A DNA stretch of 64,000 nucleotides from Antedon bifida (taxonomy: Eukaryota; Echinodermata; Crinoidea; Comatulida; Antedonidae): positions 20,584,001 through 20,648,000 of the forward strand of contig OY727102.1 of assembly GCA_963402885.1 (NCBI GenBank). Direction: 5' to 3'. Under the pieces are notes generated by a model that worked only from the letters and a program-made list of their open reading frames with translations, did not search any database and was not told the origin of the DNA. The position numbers and the translations under genes are program-made. Numbering within the stretch: position 1 is the stretch's first letter; the number at the start of each line of letters is the position of its first letter. Below, in pieces: positions 1-15,657 of this stretch.

Positions 1-91
1 TGAACCAATGCCTGAAGAATGACAGCTACTGTAAAATTAGAAATCATGGTTAAATTTGCAATATAAATTTATTTAGAGGCCTATCGTAAAG

Positions 92-228
92 GTCTAGTGT
101 CTACACTATCAAACTAGTTTGACAAAAAAGTATGATTTGCCCAAATATGGTAGTGATATGACATCAACATATCCATATGGGCACATCACATTTTTTGTCG
201 CATAAAGTTTGATAGTGTAGGAGAGCTC
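92..228. mobile_element. foldback MITE, family A, copy 1
   Basis: Palindromic element with ends CTACACTATCAAACT and its complement AGTTTGATAGTGTAG. The inside carries the sub-motifs CCAAATATGGTAGTGATATG and GGGCACATCACATTTTTT that recur in every copy of the family. It has no coding capacity. It is a non-autonomous DNA transposon recognised because about nine copies occur in this window. Confidence 0.75.
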
Positions 229-246
229 TCACAGGCTCATCCAGTA

Positions 247-336
247 AAACTCTGTGTATACTATCAAACTAGTTTTACAAAAAAGTGTGATGTAGCCAAA
301 TATGGTAGTGATATGATATCATATCCATATCTATGT
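247..336. mobile_element. foldback MITE, family A, half copy
   Basis: Only the left half of the family A element is visible: ACTCTGTGTATACTATCAAAC, then the tract CAAATATGGTAGTGATATG. The right arm is missing, so this is a truncated copy next to the full copy at 92-228. Confidence 0.6.
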
Positions 337-493
337 CTTAATTTATCACTTGATTCTACCATGAAGAAATTAAAAAGAAAACTTATTTCTCCATTTCTTC
401 TCATCAGTATAACTATAACTCTTACTGTACGTTCTAGAATGTCAATTATTGTCATTTCCTCATATCTCCTTTTCTAATAAAAATATTATATAG

Positions 494-4614
<4,121 letters not shown>

Positions 4615-4785
4615 TTGTGATGTAATAACTAATATTTATAATATCATAGAAGAGAAAAACACTGCAACCATGATTATGCACAGAGAGACTATATTATTAA
4701 TAATAATATGACACAATAGATCATGTATTAATATTATCAAACCAATAATATATTTTGGATTAAACATTGATAGCCTAGGCCTAGC

Positions 4786-4856
4786 CCTATCACATACTAG
4801 GCCTCCCCTAGGCCTACTGGCCAAACTTAGTTAGGGGAGGCCTAGTATGTGATAGG
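4786..4856. repeat. perfect 25-bp inverted repeat with 21-nt loop
   Basis: The arms 4786-4810 and 4832-4856 are exact reverse complements. They include TAGGCCTCCCCTA and TAGGGGAGGCCTA. The hairpin begins about 170 nt after the stop codon of the kinase gene and could lie in its 3' UTR. The flanks are full of TAGGCCTA palindromes, so it may equally be a small foldback repeat. Confidence 0.8.
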
Positions 4857-7800
4857 CCTTGAGGCTTTAAACTTGCTTATACGGGTCCAGCAGGACTAAA
4901 CCGGACCAGGCTAGGGGCCTAGCCTGTATAAAATCTAAACCACTTCATATTATAGCAATTATACCTATCTTATTCCATCACCCAATTAATTTTCTTGCCG
5001 GTGGGCAAATACAGGACAAAATTGTAATAATAAGACTAGGCCTAGGCCTAATTGAACATCAAAAGTAGTAGGCCTAGAGAGATCTGAGAGATACGCTAAA
5101 CGGGGTATGATGATCATCGACGTGAAAAAAACTTTCCTCCAATCCGAAACCAGCATCTTGGAAATTATTATATGATTGCCAGAATTAGTATTCGCCAGGA
5201 GAGCAAAAATACAATCATTATTTGCTTAGAAAATAATGTTATCACAATAAAAAATAAAATATGTTTTCACATATGGACGGAAATATATGACTTAGAATTA
5301 CCTAAGCATTTCTTAATGTTTTTTTTTATTACTTTGATCGTCTATACCAAAATCATATTCAATATTTTGGTAGCTTAGGGACTCTGGCATAGATATTTTG
5401 TCGTATCAGTAGAGAGGGCGCTATACCATTTTAAGGATCAGAGCCATATTATAGAGAGAGTTACGGCATTGAATGGATTAGAAGCCGTGTTTGTGTCCAA
5501 CTATTCCTATGTAGCGTATGGAGTTGAGTCTTTTGTTTTGAAAATGTGTAACGTTCAAAAGGCTTTAATTATCGAATTTAATATCAAAACAATCAATTTG
5601 ATTAAAGGTTTTTGTTAAAATAATAAAAAAATTATAAAGTTACTGCGAACATGATTTAAAACAACAAAAATATATATGGCTCTGTTAAGGATGCCTCAGA
5701 TGACACTTGGAAGGAGTAATACATGTACTATTACGGTAATTCTGTGTCAAATAAGCAGATAACTGATAATACCATAATTTCTTTGAACATCCAAATTGTT
5801 AGCTTGTAATAAATATTATATAAAAATAAATAATGTTGAAATCAAATTACATGCGGCTCATTATTCTTTTTATCTGATCTTCAATATTAAATAGATTTAA
5901 TTAATCATGACGTCACAGTCGATTCCTTTTTCCTAAATTTAAATAAAGGTGGTGATAAACGCGAATATCTATTTTCTGTTTATAAAAAAGGCAACACAAT
6001 CTTTGTCCACTATGCATGCCGCCGTTCGACATCCGATCCGTCTGAAATTTACACCCAATATCGATCTTGCTACGGAGATGGTCATGTTGAGCTATATCAA
6101 AAGTTTGTAAACGAAATATTTACACTAATAAAATAATAACAACATTACCAAAGGGTTATTAAATATGGAATTTCCAGAGGAAGTCATCCAAGATTATAAC
6201 AGCTGGAATCATGCATACGACATCATTACCGTTTAGGAGGTGAGACGACATACACAATTGTAAAGTGTTTTTTTTTATTCTCTTCCATTGTATTATAAAC
6301 ATTTTGAGGATGACCTTATGAAGGCTTTATAACTTCCTAAAATGCGTTTGTTTATTACGGTTTTCTTTACACATTCTTAGCGTACAAATCTTGCATCGGC
6401 GATGCTAACCAGGTAGCCAACCACCTGTAGGTTAGCAGCATTGCAATTAATACCAATACGCCTAATACACTGTAAGGAAACGTTTGTCCTTTATGGTAAT
6501 CATTAATTTGAATAAAATATTTAATTATTTGAATTGCATATCTAACGGACGGACCACCGTTTTCAAAACTCTTTAATATGTTCTAGCAATACTTTAAACA
6601 AGTTCGTAAATAATTTGACTTGCTTTTCGTACAGATTGATGGTAGGCCTACCTAATATATAGGCCTAAGTATAGTGTCAAATTGTCTGTATTTATTTTTT
6701 CCACATTTCCAAGATATGCATTTTAGTGACAGCATACATTGCAAACTAAGCATGTAGCCTACCATGATGTGCGGTTTGTTGCCGGAAATCAATCATTCGT
6801 CGTAGCAATAGATTTTAAAAAGTATACCGTAGTAAACAACGATATCAGCAATTGACTCGGAAGCGCAATTGTTTAAAAGCGTTAAATGCACACCACGACG
6901 TATAGTTCATTTCATTTTACTTTATTTATTTATTTATAACTTAAATAAAGTGGAGGAGCCTAAATGAAAGCGTAGCTTGTAATGAATAGGCTCCTCAAAA
7001 CAAAAAGTATAAAATATAAAATAATATTTTAATTAGGAACTCCAAAAAAGACATCATATAATAATGAAGTTAATATATAACTAACTAATAACTAATATAA
7101 TAAAGACTTAATATAATAATGAAGATTTTTTTTATTAACAAACTAATATAATATTCATACATTCGGTAGTGTATAATTCACTGTCCTGATTAATTCAAAC
7201 ACACTCATGACTCTTTAATTGCCTCAAATATTATTTATTTAGTTTAGGGTTTGTTTTATTATGATAAAAATATTCATGTTATCTTTTATTATAGACCTAC
7301 AGTAGTTGTAAACAATATTCATATTGGGTTTGAAATATCGCGAATAAGTAGTGCGGCCTACGGTTTAGATGTATGCATTTTTCAGCAAATTAGTCTTCTT
7401 TAAGTTTCAGTAAATCTTATGAATTAAATTCAGTTTACTGCTGTATATAACTTTAAATAAAATGTAATGACAAAAAGGTTTTACGAAACGTCCGTTTTAA
7501 CTGGAATAATCTTACCCCACCAGAATCATGTTAATTATGGCTTTGTCTTACTCATAATACCGCCACCTAACGTAAATTCAATCATCAAACCCTAACTTAA
7601 TAGAAAAAGTCATTCTGACTGTCCAACCGTTTTGAGGTACTTTGCATAATAACAACATAAAACATTATTGTATGATCCTGGCAACTCTTCCACCTTGTAT
7701 AGCGCCCTCTAAATTTCTAAAAGTTCTTAAAACTTCCTCTGGGCGGAGTTTGGTGGTAGCATGCGGGAGACACGCGTTTCTGTGAAAAAGTTGACCAATC

Positions 7801-7949
7801 GTTGTTCCGAGAAAGTTCAGAATACGCGGGGGCAACAGTAATTATTGAGTAACCAATCAACGAGTTGCAGCAAAAACAGTAACGACGATTTAGCCAATCA
7901 CAGTTAGAATAAGTTCATCTAAAATGTGCATATTAAGTTTTCGTCAAGT
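4857..7949. other. intergenic stretch without recognisable gene
   Basis: AT-rich sequence with short ORFs only and no exon bounded by matching splice sites that I can support. It holds several AATAAA hexamers (for example about 5246) that could end the kinase transcript, TAGGCCTA palindromes near 5040, and a short hairpin with arms GGAGGAGCCTA and TAGGCTCCTC near 6950-7000 beside a TTTATT-rich tract that looks like a retroposon end. Confidence 0.5.
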
Positions 7950-7979
7950 CACCGACTCGGCAATTTACGTTGCCATTTC

Positions 7980-8029
7980 GTAAGTTGACGGCGACGAAGA
8001 AACATCAAGAGAGAGAAGGTAGAGCAGGT
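7980..8029 (+). other. possible non-coding first exon of the Ig/FN3 receptor gene (approximate start)
   Basis: The sequence GAAACATCAAGAGAGAGAAGG ends AGAGCAG followed by the strong donor GTAAGTATTT at 8030. All reading frames just upstream contain stops (TAG, TGA), so if it is an exon it is 5' UTR. The transcription start cannot be seen; the left boundary given is arbitrary. Confidence 0.3.
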
Positions 8030-8664
8030 AAGTATTTTATTTGTTTAAAAATATGCACTAATATAAAATATTACGAGTTCCCGGTTATAATATAGACTTT
8101 TAGTAGGCCCTAGCTCATAATTTAGTTCTTTATCTTATTTAATGACACTTTTTTATACAGAAATTGTTGATTTTATGAACCACCTTCTTCGCCTAGTTAG
8201 GCCCTCGATCAACTCGTATGAAATTTTAGGCATAGGCCTGATGCTATTTTGGCCTGCAAATTTGCCAATTTTCAATTTCAACACATTCTATTACTATTTA
8301 CAACACTGATTTCATCAAGATAGTTTATTTTTTTCAATTTTAACGAAAATAACTGAGCCTACATTGAGCTATGGTTTGTAAAAGTAAATCACCGCGAACC
8401 GTCGTTATCGTCTGCTTAGCGCGTTCACTGGTTCCCGGTCACTGTGACGTGACAGGTGTTCAGTGCGTACGTTGTCTGATTTTCTACTCAGCCCAATCTA
8501 CTCGCGGGAACGGAATTTCTCGGGCCCTTATAAAGAGTTGTATAATTTTAATGCGGGAACATTTATTGTTGAATTGAATAGATTAAATCTTTGACAGAAT
8601 ATAATAATACAATTCTACTTCTTTTATTTAAGGACGAATATTTATTTTTTGTTTATTTTTTGCA

Positions 8665-8730
8665 GGTCTTATTTCCAGTCTTCAGACTGCTGTCTGGTAT
8701 CATTATTCATACTCTTTACACTTATGACAG
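8665..8730 (+). CDS. probable signal-peptide-like exon of the Ig/FN3 receptor gene
   Basis: Bounded by TTTTTTGCAG and GTAAGTAATA, ending ...ATG ACA G in phase 1. In that frame it reads a hydrophobic run CCLVSLFILFTLMTG, like the core of a signal peptide, and the phase matches the signal exons at 39988, 47900 and 57900. The initiator is unresolved: the only in-frame ATG in the exon is the penultimate codon, and upstream sequence in this frame has stops. A short start exon may be missing, or an inner acceptor at 8678 may be used. Confidence 0.35.
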
Positions 8731-8970
8731 GTAAGTAATATTATTTTATATTATTATATTTCCCAGTAAGAATGTATAATAATATTCATACCTCTTGTAC
8801 TTTGCAGTTAGATTTTAGGTAGCTTTTGTTTCTGCACGTACTTCTGTAACATTTTAAATTTACACAAATAAATGTTTTTTCATTTATATATGGGCCTGTT
8901 ACTGTTTTTATGTATGTTAACTGCATATTAATAAGAATAATTTTTTCCCTGCAATTTCTTTTTTTTTCAG

Positions 8971-9061
8971 ACAATTTAGGTTTCTTGGGACATCAACTAT
9001 TAGTTAATGCAGACACAGCTATAAATGTTACATGTATACTAACACATCAATTGTTCATTGT
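8971..9061 (+). CDS. probable exon for the first half of the N-terminal Ig-like domain
   Basis: A long pyrimidine tract and CAG precede 8971. Read from phase 1 it gives DNLGFLGHQLL, then VNADTAINVTCILTHQLFI, which resembles the B strand of an Ig fold with its Cys. Two overlapping donors are available: GTAAAA at 9062 (leaving phase 2) or GTGTAA at 9060 (leaving phase 0). The partner Cys (RYTCAVLGYW) is in the exon at 29089, so the whole tandem array lies inside this Ig domain's intron. No transcript evidence. Confidence 0.4.
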
Positions 9062-9218
9062 GTAAAATGTAAAATGTTACAGAAAGCATGCAAAATAAAT
9101 TTGGGGGACCTGGACAAATTGTAGAAAGAATTATAATAAAGTTCTTTCTTTCTTAAAATTCTTAACTTAAAACAAAGAAATCACATGTTCATATATAATA
9201 TGTTTCTTCTCTTTTCAG

Positions 9219-9253
9219 ATCTAGTTTTGACAATACAAGGAAAAGAATTACAG
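9219..9253 (+). CDS. 35-nt micro-exon candidate
   Basis: Bounded by CTTCTCTTTTCAG and GTAAGAATCACC. Read from phase 2 it ends ...NTRKRITG in phase 1, matching the end ...LLEPITG of the repeated 41-nt segments that follow. Read from phase 1 it gives DLVLTIQGKELQ. The length is 2 modulo 3, as in the 41-nt units. Whether it is spliced in is unknown. Confidence 0.35.
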
Positions 9254-9259
9254 GTAAGA

Positions 9260-9600
9260 ATCACCATAGCCTATGCAATGGTATAATACAATTTCTTTAT
9301 ATTTTTCCTTTTCAGATATGCTCATACCGATGCAAGACTGTTGGAACCAATCACAGGTAAGAGACATCAAAGCAAATGCAATGGTATAATTTAATTTCTT
9401 TATATTTTCCCTTTTCAGATATGGACATACTGATGCAAGGCTGTTGGAACCAATCACAGGTAAGAAACATCAAAGCCAATGCAATGGTATAATTAAATTT
9501 CTTTATATTTTACCTTTTCAGATATCGACATACCGATGCAAGACTGTTGGAACCAATCACAGGTAAGCATACAACACAACCTGCACATAATAATTGTTCT
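9260..9600 (+). repeat. micro-exon-like array, block 1 (three units)
   Basis: Three roughly 102-bp units whose 41-nt cores are 9316-9356, 9419-9459 and about 9521-9561. Each core starts at ATATG after TTTTCAG and ends CCAATCACAG before GTAAG. They differ more from one another (ATATGCTCAT, ACATACTGAT, ATATCGACAT) than units of the later blocks, so this looks like the older, seed part of the array. Confidence 0.8.
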
Positions 9601-9611
9601 TTACTATTACT

Positions 9612-9664
9612 CATTTCAGATAGCATATATGCACCACAGAAAAAATCTAACTAAACACAGGTAA
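9612..9664 (+). pseudogene. decayed copy of the 48-nt exon candidate
   Basis: CATTTCAG precedes ATAGCATATATGCACC and the segment ends AACTAAACACAG before GTAAGG. It corresponds to the segment at 26036-26083 but has lost 7 nt and contains a stop in the frame that is open there. It closes block 1 just as 26036-26083 closes block 3. Confidence 0.4.
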
Positions 9665-9689
9665 GGTACATTTGGTTTGTGTTTTCTCT

Positions 9690-11200
9690 ACAGAATATAT
9701 AATATAATAATTTTAAATATTTGTTGTAAATTACTATATATAATGTGTAAGGTGGCATTATATCTTGGTATTGTAAACTTTTCTCTGCAGGTATGTGTTG
9801 CTAAGGTATACTGTATTAAGTGTAGCTAAGAACGTAGAGGTTTAAGTTTCAGTGCATTTCAAATTATTTTGAATATTTGTTTTAAATTATTATATATAAT
9901 GTGTAAGGTGGCATTATATCTTGGTATTGTAAACTTTTCTCTGCAGGTATGTGTGTTGCTAAGGTATACTGTATTACGTGTAGCTAAGAACGTAGAGGTT
10001 TAAGTTTCGGTGCATTTCAAATAATTTTTAATATGTGTTGTAAATTATTATATAAAATGTGTAAGGTGGCATTATTTCTTGGTATTGTAAGCTTTTCTCT
10101 GCAGGTATGTGTGTTGCTAAGGTATACTGTATTAAGTGTAGCTAAGAACGTAGAGGTTTAAGTTTCGGTGCATTTCAAATAATTTTTAATATGTGTTGTA
10201 AATTATTATATAAAATGTGTAAGGTGGCATTATTTCTTGGTATTGTAAGCTTTTCTCTGCAGGTATGTCTGTTGCTAAGGTATACTGTATTAAGTGTAAC
10301 TAAGAACGTAGAGGTTTAAGTTTCAGTGCATTTCAAATAATTTTAAATATGTGTTGTAAATTATTATATATAATGTGTAAGGTGGCATTATATCTTGATA
10401 TTGTAAGCTTTTCCTGCAGGTATGTGTGTTGCTAAGGTATACTGTATTAAGTGTAGTTAAGAACATGGAGGTTTAAGTTTCGGTGCATTTTAAATATGTG
10501 TTGTAAATTATTATATATAATGTGTAAGGTGGCATTATATCTTGGTATTATAAGCTTTTCTCTGCAGGAATGTGTGTTGCTAAGGTATCTGTATTAAGCG
10601 TAGCTAAGAACGTAGAGGTTTAAGTTTCAGTGCATTTCAAATAATTTTAAATATGTGTTGTAAATTATTATGTATAATGTGTAAGGTGGCATTATTTCTT
10701 GGTATTGTAAGCTTTTCTCTGCTAGAATGTGTGTTATATACTGTATTAAGTGTAGTTAAGAATGTAGTGGTTTAAGTTTCAGTGCATTTCAAATAATGTT
10801 AAATATTGTTGTAAATTATTATATATAATGTGTAAGGTGGCATTATATCTTGGTATTATAAGCTTTTCTCTGCAGGTATGTGTGTTGCTAAGGTATCTGT
10901 ATTAAGTGTAGCTAAGAACGTAGAGGTTTAAGTTTCAGTGCATTTCAAATAATTTTAAATATGAGTTGTAAATTATTATATATAATGTGTAAGGTAGCAT
11001 TATCTTAGTATTGTAAGTTTTCCCTGCAGGTCGTGTGTAGTTAAGATATATAAATGTAGTTAACAATAGAGGTTTAAGTTTTCATTACATTTCAAATCCG
11101 GTTACTTTTTGTAAATTCATTTTACATAATGTTTAAGGTGGCATTATATCTTAATAAGTTTATGTGTAACTAAGATATATTATGTGTAGTTAGCTAAGAA
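9690..11200 (+). repeat. tandem array with fused acceptor-donor (CAG|GTATGT), about 10 units of 147-159 bp
   Basis: Each unit carries AATGTGTAAGGTGGCATTAT, then CTTTTCTCTGCAGGTATGTG, then GCTAAGGTATACTGTATTAA. The pyrimidine tract with CAG followed at once by GTATGT is the form of a recursive splice site (a zero-length exon). Later units are degraded (CTAGAATGTG). It has no coding capacity. It is related in sequence to the array at 26095-29000. Confidence 0.85.
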
Positions 11201-12019
11201 TATCTTTTCAGATATGGACATACCGATGCAAGACTGTTGGAACCAATCACAGGTAAGAAACATCAAAGCCTATGAAATTGTATAATTAAATTTCTTTATA
11301 TTTTCCCATTTCAGATATGGACATACCGATGCAAGGCTGTTGGAACCAATCACAGGTAAGAAATATCAAAGCCTATGCAATGGTATAATTAAATTTCTTT
11401 ATATTTTCCCTTTTCAGATATGGACATACCGATGCAAGGCTGTTGGAACCAATCACAGGTAAGAAATATCAAAGCCTATGAAATGGTATAATTAAATTTC
11501 TTTATATTTTCCTTTTTTAGATATGGACATACCGATGCAAGACTGTTGGAACCAATAACAGGTAACAAACATCAAAGCCTATGTAATGGTATAATTAATT
11601 TCCTTTATATTTTCCCTTGTCAGATATGGACATACCGATGCAAGGCTGTTGGAACCAATCACAGGTAAGAAACATCAAAGTCTATGCAATGGTATAATTA
11701 AATTTCTTTATATTTTCCTTTTTTAGATATGGACATACCGATGCAAGACTGTTGGAACTAATCACAGGTAAGAAACATCATATTCTGTGTAATGGCATAA
11801 TTAAATTTCTTTATATTTTCCATTTTCAGATATGGACATACAGATGCAAGACTGTTGGAACCAATCACAGGTAAGAAACATCAAAGCCATGCAATGGTAT
11901 AAATAAATTTCTTTATACTTTCTCATTTCAGATATGGACATACCAATGCAAGGCTGTTGGAACCAATCACAGGTAAGAAACATCATATTCTGTGTAATGG
12001 CATAATTAAATTTCTTTAT

Positions 12020-12195
12020 TCAATTCAATTCAATTCAAGAAACATTTATTGACCATATTTTAGCATAACATTAACAATGGTTAGCATATAATATATATAG
12101 TCGAGAGACTACAAAAGGCCCGATGGGCCTGTCGCTGTAGTCCCTCTTTACATTATACAAGTAAACATACAAATACAAATAATAATAATACAACA
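12020..12195 (-). mobile_element. truncated non-LTR retroposon fragment inside an array unit
   Basis: The insertion splits the intronic part of one unit after TTTCTTTAT. It begins TCAATTCAATTCAATTCAAG, the complement of a (GAATTG)n tail, so the element is on the minus strand. It continues ACATTTATTGACCATATTTT and ends in AATAATAATAATACAAC. An apparently identical copy in the same context lies at 22369-22544, showing that the array was duplicated after the insertion. Confidence 0.6.
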
Positions 12196-12689
12196 CTTTT
12201 CCATTTTCAGATATGGACATACGGATGCAAGACTGTTGGAACCAATCACAGGTAAGAAACATCAAAGCCATGCAATGGTATAAATAAATTTCTTTATACT
12301 TTCTCATTTCAGATATGGACATACCAATGCAAGGCTGTTGGAACCAATCATAGGTAAGAAACATAGTCTGTGTAAATGTATAATTAAATTTCTTTTTAAT
12401 TTCCGTTTTCAGATATGGACATACCGATGCAAGGCTGTTGGAACCAATCACAGGTAAGAAACATCAAAGCCTATGCAATGAGTGGTATAATTAAATTTCT
12501 CGATATTTTCCCTTTTCAGATATGGACATACCGATGCAAGACTATTGGAACCAATCACAGGTAAGAACCATCAAAGCCTATGCAATGGTATAATTAAATT
12601 TCTTTATATTTTCCCTTTTCAGATATGGACATGCCGATGCAAGACTGTTGGAACCAATCACAGGTAAGAAATATCAAAGCCTATGAAAT

Positions 12690-13140
12690 GGAAAATATCA
12701 AGAAATTTAATATTGCATAGGCTTTGATGTTTCTTACCTTTGATTGGTTCCATGACAGTCTTGCATTGGTATGTCCATATCTGAAAAGGGAAAATATAAA
12801 GAAATTTAATTATACCATTACACAGACTATGTTTCTTACCTGTGATTGGTTCTAACAGTCTTGCATCGGTATGTCCATATCTGAAAATGGAAAATATAAA
12901 GAAATTTAATTATACCATTTCATAGGCTTTGATATTTCTTACCTGTGATTGGTTCCAACAGCCTTGCATTGGTATGTCCATATCTGAAAGGGGAAAATAT
13001 AAAGAAATTTAATTATACCATTGCATAGGCTTTGATGTTTCTTACCTGTGATTGGTTCCAACAGTCTTGCATCGGCATGTCCATATCTGAAAATGGAAAA
13101 TATAAAGAAATTTAATTATACCATTTCATAGGCTTTGAAA
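12690..13140 (-). repeat. inverted block of four array units
   Basis: In this stretch the units read on the minus strand (CTTACCTGTGATTGGTTCC, CTGAAAATGGAAAATATAA). Read in reverse the core variants come in the order GCCGATG/TTGG, CCAATG/AGGCTG, GATG/TTAG, CTGTCATGG with AATCAAAG. That is the order of the forward units at about 14104-14450. It is therefore an inverted duplicate of that segment, followed by a short junction AAAGGCCTTAAAAGATAAAG at about 13150. Confidence 0.8.
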
Positions 13141-14686
13141 AGATATGGATAAAGGCCTTAAAAGATAAAGGCCTTTTCAGATATGGACATACCGATGCAA
13201 GGCTGTTGGAACCAATCACAGGTAAGAAATATCAAAGCCTATGAAATGGTATAATTAAATTTCTTTATATTTTCCTTTTTTAGATATGGACATACCGATG
13301 CAAGACTGTTGGAACCAATAACAGGTAACAAACATCAAAGCCTATGTAATGGTATAATTAATTTCCTTTATATTTTCCCTTTTCAGATATGGACATACCA
13401 ATGCAACGCTGTTGGAACCAATCACAGGTAAGAAATATCAAAGCCTATGAAATGGTATAATTAAATTTCTTTATATTTTCCATTTTCAGATATGGACATG
13501 CCTATGCAAGACTGTTGGAACCAATCACAGGTAAGAACCATCAAAGCCTATGCAATGGTATAATTAAATTTCTTTATATTTTCCCTTTTCAGATATGGAC
13601 ATGCCGATGCAAGACTGTTGGAACCAATCACAGGTAAGAAATATCAAAGCATATGAAATGGTATAATTGAATTTCTTTATATTTTCCATTTTCAGATATG
13701 GACATGCCGATGCAAGACTGTTGGAACCAATCACAGGTAAGAAACATCAAAGCCTATGCAATGGTATAATTAAATTTCTTTATATTTTCCCCTTTCAGAT
13801 ATGGACATACCAATGCAAGGCTGTTGGAACCAATCACAGGTAAGAAACATAGTCTGTGTAATGGTATAATTAAATTTCTTTATATTTTCCCTTTTCAGAT
13901 ATGGACATACCGATGCAAGACTGTTGGAACCAATCACAGGTAAGAAACATCAAAGCCTATGCAATGGTATAATTAAATTTCTTTATATTTTCCCTTTTCA
14001 GATATGGACATGCCGATGCAAGACTGTTGGAACCAATCACAGGTAAGAAATATCAAAGCCTATGAAATGGTATAATTAAATTTCTTTATATTTTCCATTT
14101 TCAGATATGGACATGCCGATGCAAGACTGTTGGAACCAATCACAGGTAAGAAACATCAAAGCCTATGCAATGGTATAATTAAATTTCTTTATATTTTCCC
14201 CTTTCAGATATGGACATACCAATGCAAGGCTGTTGGAACCAATCACAGGTAAGAAATATCAAAGCCTATGAAATGGTATAATTAAATTTCTTTATATTTT
14301 CCATTTTCAGATATGGACATACCGATGCAAGACTGTTAGAACCAATCACAGGTAAGAAACATAGTCTGTGTAATGGTATATAATTAAATTTCTTTATATT
14401 TTCCCTTTTCAGATATGGACATACCAATGCAAGACTGTCATGGAACCAATCAAAGGTAAGAAACATCAAAGCCTATGCAATATTAAATTTCTTGATATTT
14501 TCCCTTTTCAGATATGGACATACCGATGCAAGACTGTCATGGAACCAATCACAGGTAAGAAATATCAAAGGCTATGCAATGGTATAATTAAATTTCTTTA
14601 TATTTTCCCTTTTCAGATATGGACATACCGATGCAAGACTGTCATAGAACCAATCACAGGTAAGAAACATCAAAGCCTATGCAATG

Positions 14687-14690
14687 GTAT
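14687..14690. repeat. target-site duplication, left (GTAT)
   Basis: GTAT precedes the LTR start and is repeated at 21737-21740 after the other LTR. The uninterrupted unit elsewhere in the array reads CAATGGTATAATTAAA, which fits insertion with a 4-bp duplication. Confidence 0.8.
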
Positions 14691-15575
14691 TGTAACGAAA
14701 ATCCGTTCTCGGGTTCGTTCCCTTTGGGGAAGGGTCTGCGGTACCACGGTACACTCGAATGAAACAAACAAATCAATTACAACTTGTGGAGTGACCTCCT
14801 TTATTCTGCTATGATTCCAAATTATTGGTAACAACCGATTATAATAATTAATTAAATTAGTTCTGCTATTACGCCGGACTTGAAACAACAGCGTAACCAC
14901 CAACAAATGACGTAACCTCCAATAGTAGCGTAACCACCAACAATGGTGTAACCTCCACAGCAACGTAACCACCAACAATGGTGTAACCTCCACAGCAACG
15001 TAACCACCAACAATGGTGTAACCTCCACAGCAACGTAACCACCAACAATGGTGTAACCTCCACAGCAACGTAACCACCAACAATGGTGTAACCTCCACAG
15101 CAACGTAACCACCAACAATGGTGTAACCTCCACAGCACGTAACCACCAACAATGGCGTAACCTCCACAGCAACGTAACCACCAACAATGGTGTAACCTCC
15201 ACAGCAACGTAACCACCAACAAGGGTGTAACCTCCACAGCAACGTAACCACCAACAATGGTGTAACCTCCACAGCAACGTAACCACCAACACAGTGGTGT
15301 AACCTCCAATACAAAACAGCGAGCGTAGCCTCGGGCTAACCTGTAACTTTCTCACTCTTTTTGTAACAAGAAATCACGAAATAAATTACACTTACTACTT
15401 ACTGTTTCTATAATTCTCTCTTTTTATTACTCCACTTTAGTTTTCTCTTTGACACTTGGTTTTTCAATCTCTTTAAATCTCTACTATTATTTATACGTCT
15501 GCTCTCTGCTTCTCCTCTTTTTCAACTCCCTGCTCATCTGCCGCCCTCTATCTTTTCTCCCCCAAAATCATTACA
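14691..15575 (-). repeat. LTR of the Ty3/gypsy-like element (3' LTR in element orientation)
   Basis: 885 bp, bounded by TGTAACG and CATTACA (inverted ends TGTAA/TTACA). It has the same length as, and appears identical to, 20852-21736. It contains a tandem array of a 35-bp unit. The long Trp/Leu-rich ORFs in it are translations of that tandem repeat, not genes. Confidence 0.93.
14905..15310. repeat. 35-bp tandem repeat inside the LTR (about 11 units)
   Basis: The unit is built of two related halves, GTAACCACCAACAATGG and TGTAACCTCCACAGCAAC. Single units have variants (CACAGCACG, CAAGGGTG, AATGGCG) that occur at the same places in the other LTR, as expected if one LTR was copied from the other at insertion. 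Confidence 0.9.
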
Positions 15576-15590
15576 TCACCCCCCCTCCTA
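15576..15590 (-). other. polypurine tract of the LTR element
   Basis: On the minus strand this is a purine run AGGAGGGGGGGTGA immediately before the 3' LTR, the position where plus-strand DNA synthesis is primed in LTR retroelements. Confidence 0.7.
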
Positions 15591-15657
15591 AAATGATCGG
15601 TCCCCGATAATAATCCAAAATAATCACCAAAAACAAACGGCAAGAGAACATAGTTGG

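Larger units (their letters stand above)
11205..14690 (+). repeat. micro-exon-like array, block 2 (about 28 forward and 4 inverted units)
   Basis: The unit of about 102-103 bp is: TTTTCAG, 41-nt core beginning ATATGGACAT, donor GTAAGAAACATCAAAGCC, TATGCAATGGTATAATTAAA, TTTCTTTATATTTTCC. The cores vary at few sites (ACC/GCC, GATG/AATG, AGACTG/AGGCTG, TTGG/TTAG). Three units near 14430-14650 have CTGTCATGG or CTGTCATAG, making the core 43 nt. The units 12700-13130 are inverted. The block is interrupted by a retroposon fragment (12020-12195) and ends at the LTR element. It lies in an intron of the Ig/FN3 receptor. Confidence 0.9.

Noticed and set aside
8371-8577. ORF starting MVCKSKSPRTVVIVC as signal exon of the Ig/FN3 receptor
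   Set aside because: An ACA G end in phase 1 exists but the donor there is GTGTTC and the hydrophobic stretch is weak and interrupted by Arg; support too low to list as an exon.
14440-14814. ORFs reading through several array units (also 24331-24657, 12071-12451)
   Set aside because: They read across the intronic parts of the units, including donor and acceptor sites; if coding at all, only the 41-nt cores would be.
14670-15355. Long Trp/Leu/Gly-rich ORFs on the minus strand (also 20777-21516)
   Set aside because: They translate the 35-bp tandem repeat of the LTR in three frames; length is due to the repeat having no stops.
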